Source of the DNA: Pelagibacterium halotolerans B2
GTDB taxonomy: Bacteria > Pseudomonadota > Alphaproteobacteria > Rhizobiales > Devosiaceae
Assembly (NCBI RefSeq): GCF_000230555.1
Contig: NC_016078.1
Coordinates: forward strand, 3,061,001-3,125,000
DNA length: 64,000 nucleotides
Reading direction: 5' to 3'
In this document: one piece after another, positions 20,257 through 29,419 of the stretch
How the letters are laid out: the number at the start of each line of letters is the position of its first letter
How positions within the stretch are numbered: position 1 is the stretch's first letter
Notes under the pieces: model-generated
What the model saw: only the letters and a program-made list of their open reading frames with translations
Told to the model about the DNA's origin: nothing
The model's database searches: none
Translations under genes and position numbers: made by a program

Positions 20257-21489
20257 ATGTCGCGGATTCATTATGGCTGGGTGATCGTCGCAACGGGCGC
20301 GGTGATGACCTGTGTGGCGATGGGCGCGATGTTCGCCCTGCCCGTCTATCTCCAGCCCATTGCCGACGAAACCGGCTGGACGCGAGCCGGCATCTCAATG
20401 GCCATGACCATCGGCTTTATCGTCATGGGCGTCGCCGGATTTTTCTGGGGCACGCTCACCGACCGGATCGGCGCCCGCCCCGTCGTCCTCGTCGCCGCCT
20501 TCATCCTGGGCGGCGGTCTCTACCTCGCCAGCACCACCTCCGACCTTGTCGTTTTCCAGTTCGCCTATGGCGGACTGGTGGGCATGGCCGGCGGCGCATT
20601 CTTTGCCCCGCTCATGGCAACGACAGTGGGCTGGTTCGACAAACACCGCTCGCTCGCCGTATCGCTGGTCTCGCTGGGCGCCGGCGTCGCGCCCATGGTC
20701 ATGACTCCCTTTGCCTCGATCCTGATCGAGGCGTTCGGCTGGCGCAGCGCCATGTCGATGACCGCCATCGGCGCCACCGCGCTTCTCGCCCCCGCCGGCC
20801 TTTTGATCCGCCGCGCGCCGCAAGCCGCGCCGGACGCAAACCCGGCCTCCGGCCAGGACGTCGCGCCGCACCAACCGGCCCCGACCACCGCGTTTGCCGC
20901 CCTGCGCACGCCGCAATTCGTCGTCCTCGCCGCCACCTTCTTTTTATGCTGCGCCGCCCATTCCGGCCCGATCTTCCATACGGTCAGCTACGCCATGCTG
21001 TGCGGCATTCCGGCGCTGGCCGCCGCCTCGATCTATAGCGTCGAGGGCCTCGCCGGCCTTTTCGGACGCGTCGTCTTCGGGCTTGCCGCCGACCGGCTGG
21101 GCGTCAAGAAAGTCATCATCGCCGGCCTCGCGCTGCAGGCCGTCGGCATATACGCCTATATCTACGTCACCCGATTGACCGATTTCTACATGCTGGCGGT
21201 TGTCCTGGGTATGGCCTATGGCGGGGTGATGCCGCTCTATGCGGTGCTGGCCCGCGAGTATTTCGGCCCCCATGTGATGGGCACGGTGCTGGGCGCCGCC
21301 ACAATGACCTCATCGATCGGCATGGCCTTCGGCCCCGTCGGTGGCGGCTGGCTCTACGATACTTATGGCAGCTACCATTTCCTCTATATCGCGTCCGCCG
21401 CCATCGGCGTCGCCGCCGCCATCATGGCCCTCGCCTTCCCGCCTCCCAGACAGGTGGGCGGCGCCCCGACGGCCACGGCGCCGGCATAA
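20257..21489 (+). CDS. MFS transporter (OFA/monocarboxylate type)
   Basis: This 410-residue integral membrane protein has twelve predicted helices in two halves separated by a charged, proline-rich loop near residue 190. The segment RIHYGWVIVATGAVM at the start and GFFWGTLTDRIGARP after helix 2 match the major facilitator superfamily, closest in style to oxalate/formate antiporters and monocarboxylate carriers. I chose ATG 20257 because GGAGGG lies just upstream and the protein then begins at helix 1. It is divergent from the chemotaxis operon. Substrate unknown, likely a small carboxylate. Confidence 0.88.
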   Translation: MSRIHYGWVIVATGAVMTCVAMGAMFALPVYLQPIADETGWTRAGISMAMTIGFIVMGVAGFFWGTLTDRIGARPVVLVAAFILGGGLYLASTTSDLVVFQFAYGGLVGMAGGAFFAPLMATTVGWFDKHRSLAVSLVSLGAGVAPMVMTPFASILIEAFGWRSAMSMTAIGATALLAPAGLLIRRAPQAAPDANPASGQDVAPHQPAPTTAFAALRTPQFVVLAATFFLCCAAHSGPIFHTVSYAMLCGIPALAAASIYSVEGLAGLFGRVVFGLAADRLGVKKVIIAGLALQAVGIYAYIYVTRLTDFYMLAVVLGMAYGGVMPLYAVLAREYFGPHVMGTVLGAATMTSSIGMAFGPVGGGWLYDTYGSYHFLYIASAAIGVAAAIMALAFPPPRQVGGAPTATAPA

Positions 21490-21513
21490 GCGCAACGAAT
21501 TGGCGATGGCCTC

Positions 21514-21544
21514 TTGACCTTCCCATGGCGGGAAGGTCTATCCG
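21514..21544 (+). promoter_or_regulatory. CueR/MerR-type promoter with operator
   Basis: A -35 box TTGACC (21514-21519) and a -10 box TATCCG (21539-21544) are separated by 19 bp, the overlong spacer that marks MerR-family promoters. The spacer region carries the perfect dyad ACCTTCCC-N5-GGGAAGGT (21517-21537), which is the classical CueR copper operator. It precedes a metal-binding protein gene. Confidence 0.88.
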
Positions 21545-21575
21545 TTGCTCTCTGAGACACGTAAAGGAGGCCCGG

Positions 21576-21770
21576 ATGGAATTTCATATCGCCCGCATGT
21601 CCTGCGATGGCTGCGTTGCAACGATCACCGATGCCCTCAGGGCTCTCGACGGCGCCAGTCAGGTCACTCCCGATCTGGAACGAAAGACCATCGCCATCCG
21701 GACCTCGGCCAGACTGTCCGATGTCGAAACCGCGCTGGCCGCCGCCGGTTATCCCGTCACCCCACGCTGA
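21576..21770 (+). CDS. Heavy-metal-associated (HMA) domain protein, CopZ-like copper chaperone
   Basis: This 64-residue single HMA domain has the sequence MSCDGCVATI near residue 8, giving the CxxC metal site, and the beta-alpha-beta-beta-alpha-beta pattern of copper chaperones. It has a strong ribosome binding site (AAAGGAGG, 5-6 bp upstream) and lies 32 bp after a CueR-type promoter, so copper-induced expression is likely. No copper ATPase or cueR gene is adjacent, so it works with partners elsewhere. Its 3' end overlaps the convergent ada gene by 22 bp. Confidence 0.9.
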   Translation: MEFHIARMSCDGCVATITDALRALDGASQVTPDLERKTIAIRTSARLSDVETALAAAGYPVTPR

Positions 21771-22855
21771 AGCGGCGCGGGCATCGCCTGCGCCCCTCCG
21801 GGCCCGGCCCTGTACTGGCGCTCGATCTCGAGCAGGCGCTGCTTGCGCCACAGCCCGCCCCCATACCCGGTCAGCGCTCCGTCCGCCCCGATCACCCGGT
21901 GGCACGGCACAACCAGCGCAAGCGTGTTGGCGCCATTGGCCCGCGCCACCGCACGCACCGCCGATGGCTGCCCGATTGCCTTGGCGATCTGACCGTAACT
22001 GCGGGTCTGCCCCGCCGGGATGGCCCGCAATTGCGACCAGACCCGCTGCGCGAACGCGCTCCCCTCCTGATAGAGCGGCACCTCGAACCGCGCCGAACGT
22101 CCCGCGAAAAAGTCGCCCAGCTCCGCCGCCACCTGTTCGGTCGGCCCGGTCCGGCCCAGCCCGATACTGCCCCTGGCCGCCGCACCCAATCGCTTGAGCT
22201 CCCCCGGCAGCGCCTTTCTGTCGATAAATTCGAGAAGATGGAGATGGGTCGCACTCGCCACCGCGATCATGTCGCCCAGCGGGGTCGCGATCCAACGCGC
22301 CCGCAACAGGCCGTCCCGGCTCAAATCCCCCGGCGCGCAGCCCAGGATACGGGCGAAGGCGGCGCGAAACGCGCTGGGGGAATCGAACCCCGCCTCGTGC
22401 TGCGCCGTCACCACCTTGCCGCCCTCCGCCAGCGTCTCGAACCCCTCGCGCAGCCTGCGCCGACGGGCGATTTCGAGAAACGTCATGCCGAAATGGCGCT
22501 TGAAACTGCGCCGCACCGTGGAAAGGTCATAGCCCATGTCCGCCACATGGCGCTCCGTCCAGCGCCTGTCGGGCCGCCCATCGAGCGCTTCGAGCAATCC
22601 CCTGACCACCGGATCGTCCGCCGCCGCTGCCTGCATGGGGTGGCAGCGCTTGCAGGGCCGGAACCCCGCTTCGATACACTCCCCGATGCTCGCCCGGAAC
22701 ATGCAGTTCTCCGACAACGGCTTGCGCGCCGGACAGGTCAGCCGGCAGAAAATCCCCGTCGAGGACACGCAGACAAAAGCCTGCCCGTCAAACCGCGCAT
22801 CGCGCGCAACCAGCGCCCGGTAAAGTGTGTCATGGTCTGGAAGATCGAACAGCAT
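21749..22855 (-). CDS. ada: Bifunctional DNA methyl-repair protein / regulator Ada
   Basis: This 368-residue protein has the three Ada domains in order. The N-terminal zinc domain that repairs methyl phosphotriesters has Cys37, Cys41, Cys68 and Cys71 (FCRLTC, FRPCKRC). An AraC-type helix-turn-helix lies at about residues 95-180. The C-terminal O6-methylguanine transferase contains the acceptor Cys318 in VVPCHRVIGADG. When the N-terminal Cys is methylated Ada activates its own regulon. The ATG at 22855 begins at the start of family similarity. No alkB partner is adjacent. It converges on the copper-chaperone gene. Confidence 0.95.
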   Translation of the reverse strand: MLFDLPDHDTLYRALVARDARFDGQAFVCVSSTGIFCRLTCPARKPLSENCMFRASIGECIEAGFRPCKRCHPMQAAAADDPVVRGLLEALDGRPDRRWTERHVADMGYDLSTVRRSFKRHFGMTFLEIARRRRLREGFETLAEGGKVVTAQHEAGFDSPSAFRAAFARILGCAPGDLSRDGLLRARWIATPLGDMIAVASATHLHLLEFIDRKALPGELKRLGAAARGSIGLGRTGPTEQVAAELGDFFAGRSARFEVPLYQEGSAFAQRVWSQLRAIPAGQTRSYGQIAKAIGQPSAVRAVARANGANTLALVVPCHRVIGADGALTGYGGGLWRKQRLLEIERQYRAGPGGAQAMPAPLQRGVTG

Positions 22856-23067
22856 GGGATTTTGATAGCATCGGTGCGCTGAGCGGTAAGTCGGAAATCG
22901 GGCGTTTATTGGAAATTGTGGCGGTGTCGTGGGGCGGGTGGTTTCGACCCCTATGCGGTCATTCACTCCTCGGGACCCGGACGACTACTTCGAGCCCATA
23001 GCAGTCGTTCGGATCAAGTGCGGCAATGCGATCGATCCGACACACGCAGAGCGTACTCGTTCGGTCT

Positions 23068-24105
23068 TCATCCCAGATGCGAGGCTTCCGCGTTGAGGTC
23101 GAGGATATCCCCAATCAATAAGTAGGTATGGATCACAAATCGCTGGGCCTCAGATAGATCTATTTCCGCATGAGAACCTTTTTGCGCTGCAGAGAATACA
23201 GCATCCAGCCTTTCGCCAATATACTTGAGATCAGCACTCATCACTTTGAACGATACGCCAGATATTGCCTTGCTTTCACAGAACATTACGAGTCTGTTGA
23301 TGTAGTTGTCTTTTCCAATCTGAATGGTTTTTCCGCTGGTCGACCTTACCGGTTGATCAGAAGATGGGTAGAGTACATCCGCGACAGCTTGCAGTAGTCG
23401 CCGACAACTGTGCCCAGCGTTGGCCCAATCCTCTGGATTGTCGGATGTGAGATTGCCTCGGATCGAGTCCAATCGACGTAGCTCGTCCGGAATGAGGTCG
23501 CCGAGATATTCATCCACTCTTTTTCGATAGCCCGCGAAGATGTCTTCAGCAGCCGAAGATACACGTAGCTCGAAGTGCTTGGTTAGTGCGAAATCGTAAA
23601 CAAACGCGCGTCTCGCAGCCAAGACGGCCATCTCGTCGCGACAATTCGCAGCGATATTGGCTTCAACTTGGAGATTACGAAAAGGAGCATGCACGTACTG
23701 GTTTGGGTTTGCCGAGGAGATATTAATCGGCTGCGGCTGGAAGAAGCTAAGGCGCATTCGTAGAGTTGCCGCGTTTTCTTCAATACTCGCGATTGATCTT
23801 ATCTCTGCGCGTTCGATCGTTTCTCCGGTGTCCTTGCCTTTGTCATCAGTTTTTTTCACTTGCTTAATGCGATCCGCAGCTTTGAGAAGACGCCATACCT
23901 CGGGTTTAACTCCGTTCGGAGTGGACGGGTATCCCGAAAGCTCATGCCGAAAAACCAAGAAATGATCGTCATCCCCAACGAGGCGTGCAAGACGTGATGC
24001 TTTCATGACACAACTGGCAAGCGGCAGCCGTTCAAGTTCGAGGTCCGCAAGGAGATCATTTGTCAGTTCATACGATTCCGCAGCAGACGATTTCGAGATA
24101 GCCAT
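23068..24105 (-). CDS. AbiTii-domain protein, putative abortive-infection defence gene
   Basis: This 345-residue cytoplasmic protein matches the AbiTii pattern in its first 180 residues: a leucine-rich helix (NDLLADLELERLPLASC), a set of LA.L..D.. positions, then the FRHELSGYP signature. The C-terminal half is a second helical domain with the GHSCRRLLQAVADVLYP and KGSHAEIDLSEAQRFVIHTY segments seen in many proteins of this type. AbiTii proteins are linked to phage exclusion, but the mechanism is not known. The base composition is clearly less GC-rich than both neighbours and codon use is different, suggesting recent transfer. It stands alone, with no toxin, restriction or integrase gene beside it. 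The ATG at 24105 has a GGGTGGA-like site; a GTG at 24111 is possible. Confidence 0.72.
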   Translation of the reverse strand: MAISKSSAAESYELTNDLLADLELERLPLASCVMKASRLARLVGDDDHFLVFRHELSGYPSTPNGVKPEVWRLLKAADRIKQVKKTDDKGKDTGETIERAEIRSIASIEENAATLRMRLSFFQPQPINISSANPNQYVHAPFRNLQVEANIAANCRDEMAVLAARRAFVYDFALTKHFELRVSSAAEDIFAGYRKRVDEYLGDLIPDELRRLDSIRGNLTSDNPEDWANAGHSCRRLLQAVADVLYPSSDQPVRSTSGKTIQIGKDNYINRLVMFCESKAISGVSFKVMSADLKYIGERLDAVFSAAQKGSHAEIDLSEAQRFVIHTYLLIGDILDLNAEASHLG

Positions 24106-24387
24106 TTCCACCCAACTTCTTCATAGCCAAATTCAATTAAAGCCGCGGGCTTGGAGATTGTCGAGATGCAAAGCGACTGTTCCATTGCTGGGTGTGGACG
24201 TATTTCGGTGGGGCTTGCACTATGTGTCGGCCATTATTTCTGCATTTGCGAACGTCCGCTCCGTTTCGCACAGCGGTCGTGACAATTGAGGGGTGCTACT
24301 GGCAGCAACCCACCCCGAAACGGAAACTCCATGTCGCATACCGGTCACCAGGCTGCCGCCGCAAGCGTCGAGACATATCCCCCACCC

Positions 24388-25443
24388 CTACCCCACCGCC
24401 TCCGCTTCCCCCAGCACCCGCTCCAGCGCCGCGATATCCACATCGGCCAACCGTGCCGGGTCCCATTTGGGCGCCTTGTCCTTGTCCACCAGCACCGCCC
24501 GCACCCCCTCGGCGAAATCGGGGCGCATGGACATGTAGCGGGCCAGGGCCAGATCGTCCTCGAGAATGGCGCGCACGTCGCGCTTGTGCCGCGCCTGCCG
24601 GTGCGACATGACGATGGCCACAAGCGCGGTCGGGCAATGGCGGGCAATCGAAGCGTAGAGCGCCGCGGCGCCCGGATCGCCATCCTCGGACCAGTCGAGC
24701 AGACCTTCGACGATTTTTTCGGCATCGGGCGCGGCAAAAATTTCCGCCAGTGAATCGGAAAGCGCGCAAAAATCCGCCGTCCCCGCATCGATCGATTCCG
24801 ACTGGATCAACGCGGTGATCGCCGTATCGGGATCGCCCGCCTGCGCCGCTTCGATCACCCGGCCCCGCAAGTCCGCCAACCCATCTTCGGGCACCACCGT
24901 ATCGGCCAGCCCGAGCGCAATCGCATCGGCCGCCCCCACCGTCTGCCCCGAAAGCAGGAACGCCAGCGCCCGCGCCTCGCTGGTCTTGTAGAGAATGGCG
25001 TTGACCCCCACGTCGCAGAAAAACCCGATAGCCCCTTCGGGCATGGCAAACCGGCTCGTGGGCGTCGCGATCCTGTAGCGCGCATGCGAGGAAATCCCGA
25101 TCCCCCCGCCCATGACGATGCCGTGCTGGAAGGCGATGATGGGCTTGCGATAGGTCGCGATCAGCCCGTTCATGTCGTATTCGTCGGCAAAGAACGAAAA
25201 GACCGCCCGGGTTTCCCCTGCCATGGCCATCTCGCGCGTTCTGCGCACATCGCCGCCCGCGCAAAGCCCCTTTTCGCCCTCGCCTTCGATCAGAACGGTC
25301 CGCACGGCCTCGTTTTCATCCCATTCGTCCAGCGCATAGCGCACCGCCGCGATCATCTCGGCGCTCAGCGCATTGATCGCTTTGGGCCGGGTCAGCCTGA
25401 TGATGCCGCACGCCCCTTCGATCGAAATGGAAATCTCGTCCAT
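24388..25443 (-). CDS. 3-hydroxyisobutyryl-CoA hydrolase (enoyl-CoA hydratase family)
   Basis: This 351-residue enzyme of the crotonase fold probably hydrolyses 3-hydroxyisobutyryl-CoA in valine breakdown. The KGLCAGGDVR oxyanion segment near residue 62, GIVMGGGIGISSHARYRIAT near residue 105 and MPEGAIGFFCDVG, plus the C-terminal FAEGVRAVLVDKDKAPKWDP, distinguish this branch from true hydratases. The start at 25443 has AGGGGA six bases upstream. It is divergent from the oxidoreductase gene and does not share a visible operon. Confidence 0.9.
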   Translation of the reverse strand: MDEISISIEGACGIIRLTRPKAINALSAEMIAAVRYALDEWDENEAVRTVLIEGEGEKGLCAGGDVRRTREMAMAGETRAVFSFFADEYDMNGLIATYRKPIIAFQHGIVMGGGIGISSHARYRIATPTSRFAMPEGAIGFFCDVGVNAILYKTSEARALAFLLSGQTVGAADAIALGLADTVVPEDGLADLRGRVIEAAQAGDPDTAITALIQSESIDAGTADFCALSDSLAEIFAAPDAEKIVEGLLDWSEDGDPGAAALYASIARHCPTALVAIVMSHRQARHKRDVRAILEDDLALARYMSMRPDFAEGVRAVLVDKDKAPKWDPARLADVDIAALERVLGEAEAVG

Positions 25444-25586
25444 GAACCATCCCCTGTTGTCTTCGTTCATACTGAAGCCAAGCGAGAACCAAGGAAAGAC
25501 GTTCCCGCTCTATTTCCAATGAGCGGCAAAATGATCTAGACAGGCGCCATACCAATTCCAATTTGCACAAAGAGCCCCCAAGGGTC

Positions 25587-26927
25587 ATGACAATCTCCAA
25601 AACGGGTATCGCGCGCGACCTCGAGCGCCTTAGGGACAAAGGCAAGCCGGTCCGTCTGGGCATTATCGGATCGGGCGAAATGGGCACCGATCTGGTGACC
25701 CAGGTTTCGCTCATGGCCGGCATCGAAATCGCCGCCATCGCAACCCGCCGCCCCCATACCGCAATGGCCGCAATGGACATCGCCTATGGCACCGGTGAAG
25801 GGAAATCCCACGCGCGCGAAGTGGAAAGCCGCTCGGCCATGAGCGCCGCCATCGACAGGGGAAAGATCGCGGTGACCGCCGATACCGAACTGATGGTCAC
25901 CGCCCCCGAGATCGACGTCATCATCGACGCTACAGGCAAGCCCGGCGTGGGCGCCGATTTCGATCTGCTCGGCATGGAGCATGGCAAGCATCTGGTGATG
26001 ATGAATGTCGAGGCCGACGTCACCATCGGTCCTTACCTCAAGCACGAGGCAGACCGGCTCGGGGTCGTCTATTCGGTCGGCGCCGGGGATGAACCGTCCT
26101 CGTGCATGGAGCTGATCGAATTCTGTTCGGCCCTCGGGCTCGAAATCGTTGCCGCAGGCAAGGGCAAGAACAATCCGTTAAACCATGACGCGGTGCCCGA
26201 CGATTATCGGGAAGAAGCAACCCGCCGCAACATGAACCCGCGCATGCTCGTCGAATTCATCGACGGGTCGAAAACCATGGTGGAAATGGCCGCCATCGCC
26301 AACGCCACAGGGCTGGTCCCCGACCGCCCCGGCATGCACGGCCCCAACGCCGACCGTGAAACGCTGCCCAAGGTTCTGATCCCGCGCGCCGATGGCGGCG
26401 TGCTCGAAAGATCGGGCGTTGTCGATTACACGATCGGCAAGGGCGTGGCTCCCGGGGTCTTCGTTGTCGCCAAGGCCACCCACCCCCGCGTCGTCGAACG
26501 CATGGACGATCTTCATGTGGGGATCGGTCCCTATTACGGATTTTACCGCCCCTATCACCTCACAAGTCTCGAAGTGCCCCTCACCGCCGCGCGCATCATG
26601 CTCTATGGCAAACCCGATATGGTGCCGCTCGCCAATCCGGTCGCCGAAGTCTGCGCCCTGGCCAAGCGCGACCTGGCCGTCGGGGAGGTTTTCGATGCCA
26701 TCGGCGAGACCTGCTATCGCTCATGGACCATGACGATTGCCGATGCCCGCACCGCCCGCGCCATCCCTGTCGGCCTGCTCGAAGGCGGGCGCGTCACCGC
26801 CCCGGTCAAAAAGGGCGAACTTCTGACCGCCGCCAACGCGACGCCCGACATTTCGACCAAGCTTTTTGCCCTCCGGCAGCGCCAGGACGCGATGTTCGAT
26901 CTCGGTCCACTGGCCGTGGGGGCCTAG
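25587..26927 (+). CDS. COG4091-type NAD(P)-dependent oxidoreductase with C-terminal SAF domain
   Basis: This 446-residue protein starts with a Rossmann fold (LGIIGSGEMG near residue 25) as in homoserine dehydrogenases and ends with a SAF domain (GLLEGGRVTAPVKKGELLT). The central part resembles annotated 'homoserine dehydrogenase-like' proteins, but no homoserine pathway gene is nearby, so that name would be misleading. The following gene, 39 bp on, encodes a HisC-like aminotransferase, and the two presumably act on one substrate. The ATG at 25587 has only a weak AAGGG; an upstream in-frame ATG at 25563 is possible. Confidence 0.8.
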   Translation: MTISKTGIARDLERLRDKGKPVRLGIIGSGEMGTDLVTQVSLMAGIEIAAIATRRPHTAMAAMDIAYGTGEGKSHAREVESRSAMSAAIDRGKIAVTADTELMVTAPEIDVIIDATGKPGVGADFDLLGMEHGKHLVMMNVEADVTIGPYLKHEADRLGVVYSVGAGDEPSSCMELIEFCSALGLEIVAAGKGKNNPLNHDAVPDDYREEATRRNMNPRMLVEFIDGSKTMVEMAAIANATGLVPDRPGMHGPNADRETLPKVLIPRADGGVLERSGVVDYTIGKGVAPGVFVVAKATHPRVVERMDDLHVGIGPYYGFYRPYHLTSLEVPLTAARIMLYGKPDMVPLANPVAEVCALAKRDLAVGEVFDAIGETCYRSWTMTIADARTARAIPVGLLEGGRVTAPVKKGELLTAANATPDISTKLFALRQRQDAMFDLGPLAVGA

Positions 26928-26966
26928 TGCACCCAGGGTCCTTTGGGCGTCACAATGAGGAAGACC

Positions 26967-28076
26967 ATGGCCGGACCTGAACTCGCCGCCATTATCGCAA
27001 ACCTCCCCGCCACCGTTCCCTTCGTTGGTCCCGAGGTCATCGAGCGAAAAACGGGCATCAAATTCAGGGCAAGGCTGGGGGCCAACGAAAGCCCTTTCGG
27101 CCCGTCCCCCAAGGTCATCGCCGCCATCGCCGGGGCGGCATCCGATGTCTGGACGTATGGTGACTCTGAAAATTATGAACTAAAAGAAGCACTTGCCCGC
27201 CATCTGGGCACGCCGATGGAAACCATCACCATCGGTGAAGGGATCGATGGCCTGCTCGGGCTCACCTGCCGGCTTTATCTTGAACCGGGCGACAGGATCG
27301 TCACCTCGCTCGGCGCCTACCCCACTTTCAACTACCACGTCGCCGCCCAGGGCGCCGAATGCGTCACTGTCCCCTACGACAAAAACGACCGCGAAAGCCT
27401 CTCGGGGCTTTTGGACAGCGTTTTGGGCGTCAAACCCAAAATCGTCTATCTCGCCAACCCCGACAATCCGATGGGGACCTGGTGGGACGCGAGCGAAATC
27501 ACCCGCTTCGTCGAGGCAGTTCCGGAGGACACCCTCATCATCCTCGATGAGGCCTATGGCGAAACCGCGCCCGCCGGCACGCTGCCGCCGATAACGCTCA
27601 TGCGCCCTAACCTCTTGCGATATCGTACATTTTCAAAGGCCTATGGTCTTGCCGGCATGCGGGTCGGATACGCCATCGGTGCCCCGCGAACCATCGCGGG
27701 CTTCGATCGCATCCGCAATCATTTCGGCGTCACCAAGCTCTCCCAGATCGCCGCCACGGCAGCGCTTGCCGATCAGGATTATCTGGCCCGAACCATCGCC
27801 GCCATAGCCGCCGGACGCGACGAAATCATAAGCCGCACCAAGACCTTGGGCCTCAAACCCATCCCCTCGGCCACCAATTTTGTAGCGATCGATTGCGGCG
27901 CCGACGACACCTACGCGACAATGCTGCTCAACGGGATGCAGGCCCACGGCATCTTCATCCGCAAACCCGCCGCACCCGGCCTGAACCGCTGCATACGCAT
28001 GAGCGTTGGCACGCCAAAGGACATCGCCCTTGCCTGCGATGTCCTTGAAGATATTATCAAAACAGAAAACCGATAA
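26967..28076 (+). CDS. HisC-like PLP-dependent aminotransferase
   Basis: This 369-residue fold type I aminotransferase is similar to histidinol-phosphate aminotransferases. The PLP-binding lysine is Lys224 in FSKAYGLAGMR, with the YLANPDNPMGTW and LDEAYGE motifs before it. I chose the ATG at 26967 because AGGAA lies four bases upstream. Pairing with a COG4091 oxidoreductase suggests a specialised amino-acid or amino-sugar conversion. It is followed by a strong bidirectional terminator. Confidence 0.88.
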   Translation: MAGPELAAIIANLPATVPFVGPEVIERKTGIKFRARLGANESPFGPSPKVIAAIAGAASDVWTYGDSENYELKEALARHLGTPMETITIGEGIDGLLGLTCRLYLEPGDRIVTSLGAYPTFNYHVAAQGAECVTVPYDKNDRESLSGLLDSVLGVKPKIVYLANPDNPMGTWWDASEITRFVEAVPEDTLIILDEAYGETAPAGTLPPITLMRPNLLRYRTFSKAYGLAGMRVGYAIGAPRTIAGFDRIRNHFGVTKLSQIAATAALADQDYLARTIAAIAAGRDEIISRTKTLGLKPIPSATNFVAIDCGADDTYATMLLNGMQAHGIFIRKPAAPGLNRCIRMSVGTPKDIALACDVLEDIIKTENR

Positions 28077-28078
28077 AA

Positions 28079-28100
28079 AATGCCCGCCGAAGCGGGCATT
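28079..28100. terminator. Bidirectional terminator
   Basis: AATGCCCGC and GCGGGCATT form a perfect 9-bp stem with a CGAA loop. A T-rich tail follows on the plus strand (CTTTA) and a stronger T-run on the minus strand, so it serves both the aminotransferase gene and the convergent small secreted protein gene. Confidence 0.9.
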
Positions 28101-28109
28101 CTTTAAAAC

Positions 28110-28523
28110 TCAGTTCGGGCTGGCCGGCGTGCCGCCGTCGACCGCAAACACCGGAATGTCGGTATCGGCTTCAACCGCAGCAGCAATTTGAATGATCTGG
28201 GCGGCCTGTTCGGGATCCGTGACTTCGCCGGCGACAGCGGTCAGACCAGCGGCGATCACCGCCGAGTTGCTCCCCTCTTCAAGAGAAGCCGCTGCAAGGT
28301 CGCCCGCGAGTACGCCGAGAGCAGCATCGGCATCTGCGGCCGGAAGGCCAGCCAGTGCCGCCACAAAAGCATCGATTGCAGCAAGACAGTCGGCCTCGAT
28401 CGCATCGACCGGCGCACAGGCGGCAACCACGGCCGATGTATCAACTGTCTGGGAATAACCAGGCGCCACGACGGCTGCCGAAAGAAGGGCGGCCACGGCC
28501 GCTGACTTGATAAATTTCAACAT
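28110..28523 (-). CDS. Small secreted protein, alanine-rich
   Basis: This 137-residue protein has a Sec signal peptide (MLKFIKS, hydrophobic AAVAALLSAAVVA, cleavage before QTVDT). The mature part is alanine-rich and acidic with two cysteines (VVAACAPVDAIEADC) that could form a disulfide. GGAGG stands nine bases before the ATG. I do not recognise the family; similar short acidic periplasmic proteins are common in Hyphomicrobiales. It ends at the bidirectional terminator. Confidence 0.7.
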   Translation of the reverse strand: MLKFIKSAAVAALLSAAVVAPGYSQTVDTSAVVAACAPVDAIEADCLAAIDAFVAALAGLPAADADAALGVLAGDLAAASLEEGSNSAVIAAGLTAVAGEVTDPEQAAQIIQIAAAVEADTDIPVFAVDGGTPASPN

Positions 28524-28673
28524 ATTGAGACGCCTCCAGGCGTAGAATGCACCGTTCCAATTTGAAGTCATACGTCAGGGTCGTTCATGAGTCAATAACC
28601 ATGCGCTTGCCCGTCGCCGGCAAAATAGTGCTGGCAAATCAACAAGATTCTGCGCGTGGATCGGTTCCCTTTC

Positions 28674-29419
28674 TATTTACATCAAATTGTATTCAAACAA
28701 GCGACAAGTTTGAAATGGGCGGGTGTCATGATGGTTTCAGCAGAAAGCTTTGGGGGCGCTGCCGGGGGTCATCGATGGGCTCCGTGGGGCTCCCTTTTGT
28801 GGAGAACCACCGACCATGCGTATCACATCCCTTGTGTTCAGTGCCGCCCTGGCGCTCTCTCTTGCCGCCGCTGCGGCGCCCGCCCTCGCTTTGGCCCCCC
28901 AGCCCATCGACCGCACCGGTCTCTCCGGCTCGGTCATGCGCATCGCCACATCCTCGGCCACGGCCGCCCCCCTGGGCCTGCAGATCTTCTGCATGACATC
29001 GCCCGCCCACTGCGCCTCGGCACCCGCCGCCCAGGTGCAGATGGACACAAATCTCATGAGCGTCCTCAACACGGTCAATCGCTCGGTCAATGCCTCGATC
29101 CGCCCCCAAAGGCGCGCCACCCAGGTCTGGACCGTCGGCGCAAGGGTCGGGGACTGCAAGGATTATGCGATGAACAAGCGCGCCCAGCTCATCGCCCGCG
29201 GCGTGCCCGCCGGCGCCCTGCGCCTGGCCATCGGCTTTACAGCCCGCGGCGAGGGACATGCCGTGCTCGTGGTCCGCACCGATCAGGGCGACTATGTGCT
29301 CGACAACCTCACAAGCCAGATCAAGCCCTTCAGCCAGACAGGACACACGCTCACCGCAATGTCCTCAAACGACCCAAGGCGCTGGAACGCCATTTCCTGA
29401 AAACAAAACAAAAAGAAAC
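28674..29419. repeat. Long direct repeat, copy 1 (746 bp)
   Basis: This segment is repeated in the same orientation at 52123-52869. Comparing the two listings, I see a single difference: one extra C just before the ATG in the second copy. The repeat covers about 140 bp upstream of the BTLCP gene, the gene and 19 bp after the stop. It includes the inverted repeat TTCAAAC-N9-GTTTGAA at 28692-28714. Confidence 0.95.
28816..29400 (+). CDS. Bacterial transglutaminase-like cysteine proteinase (BTLCP), copy 1
   Basis: This 194-residue secreted protein starts with a signal peptide (residues 1-26, ending AALAL-like before APQPIDRT). The mature part has the BTLCP catalytic triad in transglutaminase order: Cys114 in GDCKDYA, His148 in GEGHAVLV and Asp163 in YVLDNL. 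The family is thought to process periplasmic or surface proteins; the substrate is unknown. The protein is identical to the one encoded at 52266-52850. It precedes a small membrane protein gene. Confidence 0.93.
   Translation: MRITSLVFSAALALSLAAAAAPALALAPQPIDRTGLSGSVMRIATSSATAAPLGLQIFCMTSPAHCASAPAAQVQMDTNLMSVLNTVNRSVNASIRPQRRATQVWTVGARVGDCKDYAMNKRAQLIARGVPAGALRLAIGFTARGEGHAVLVVRTDQGDYVLDNLTSQIKPFSQTGHTLTAMSSNDPRRWNAIS

Noticed and set aside
22856..23067. Attachment site or tRNA flanking the AbiTii gene
   Set aside because: No cloverleaf and no direct repeat shared with the other side (24106-24387) could be found by eye.
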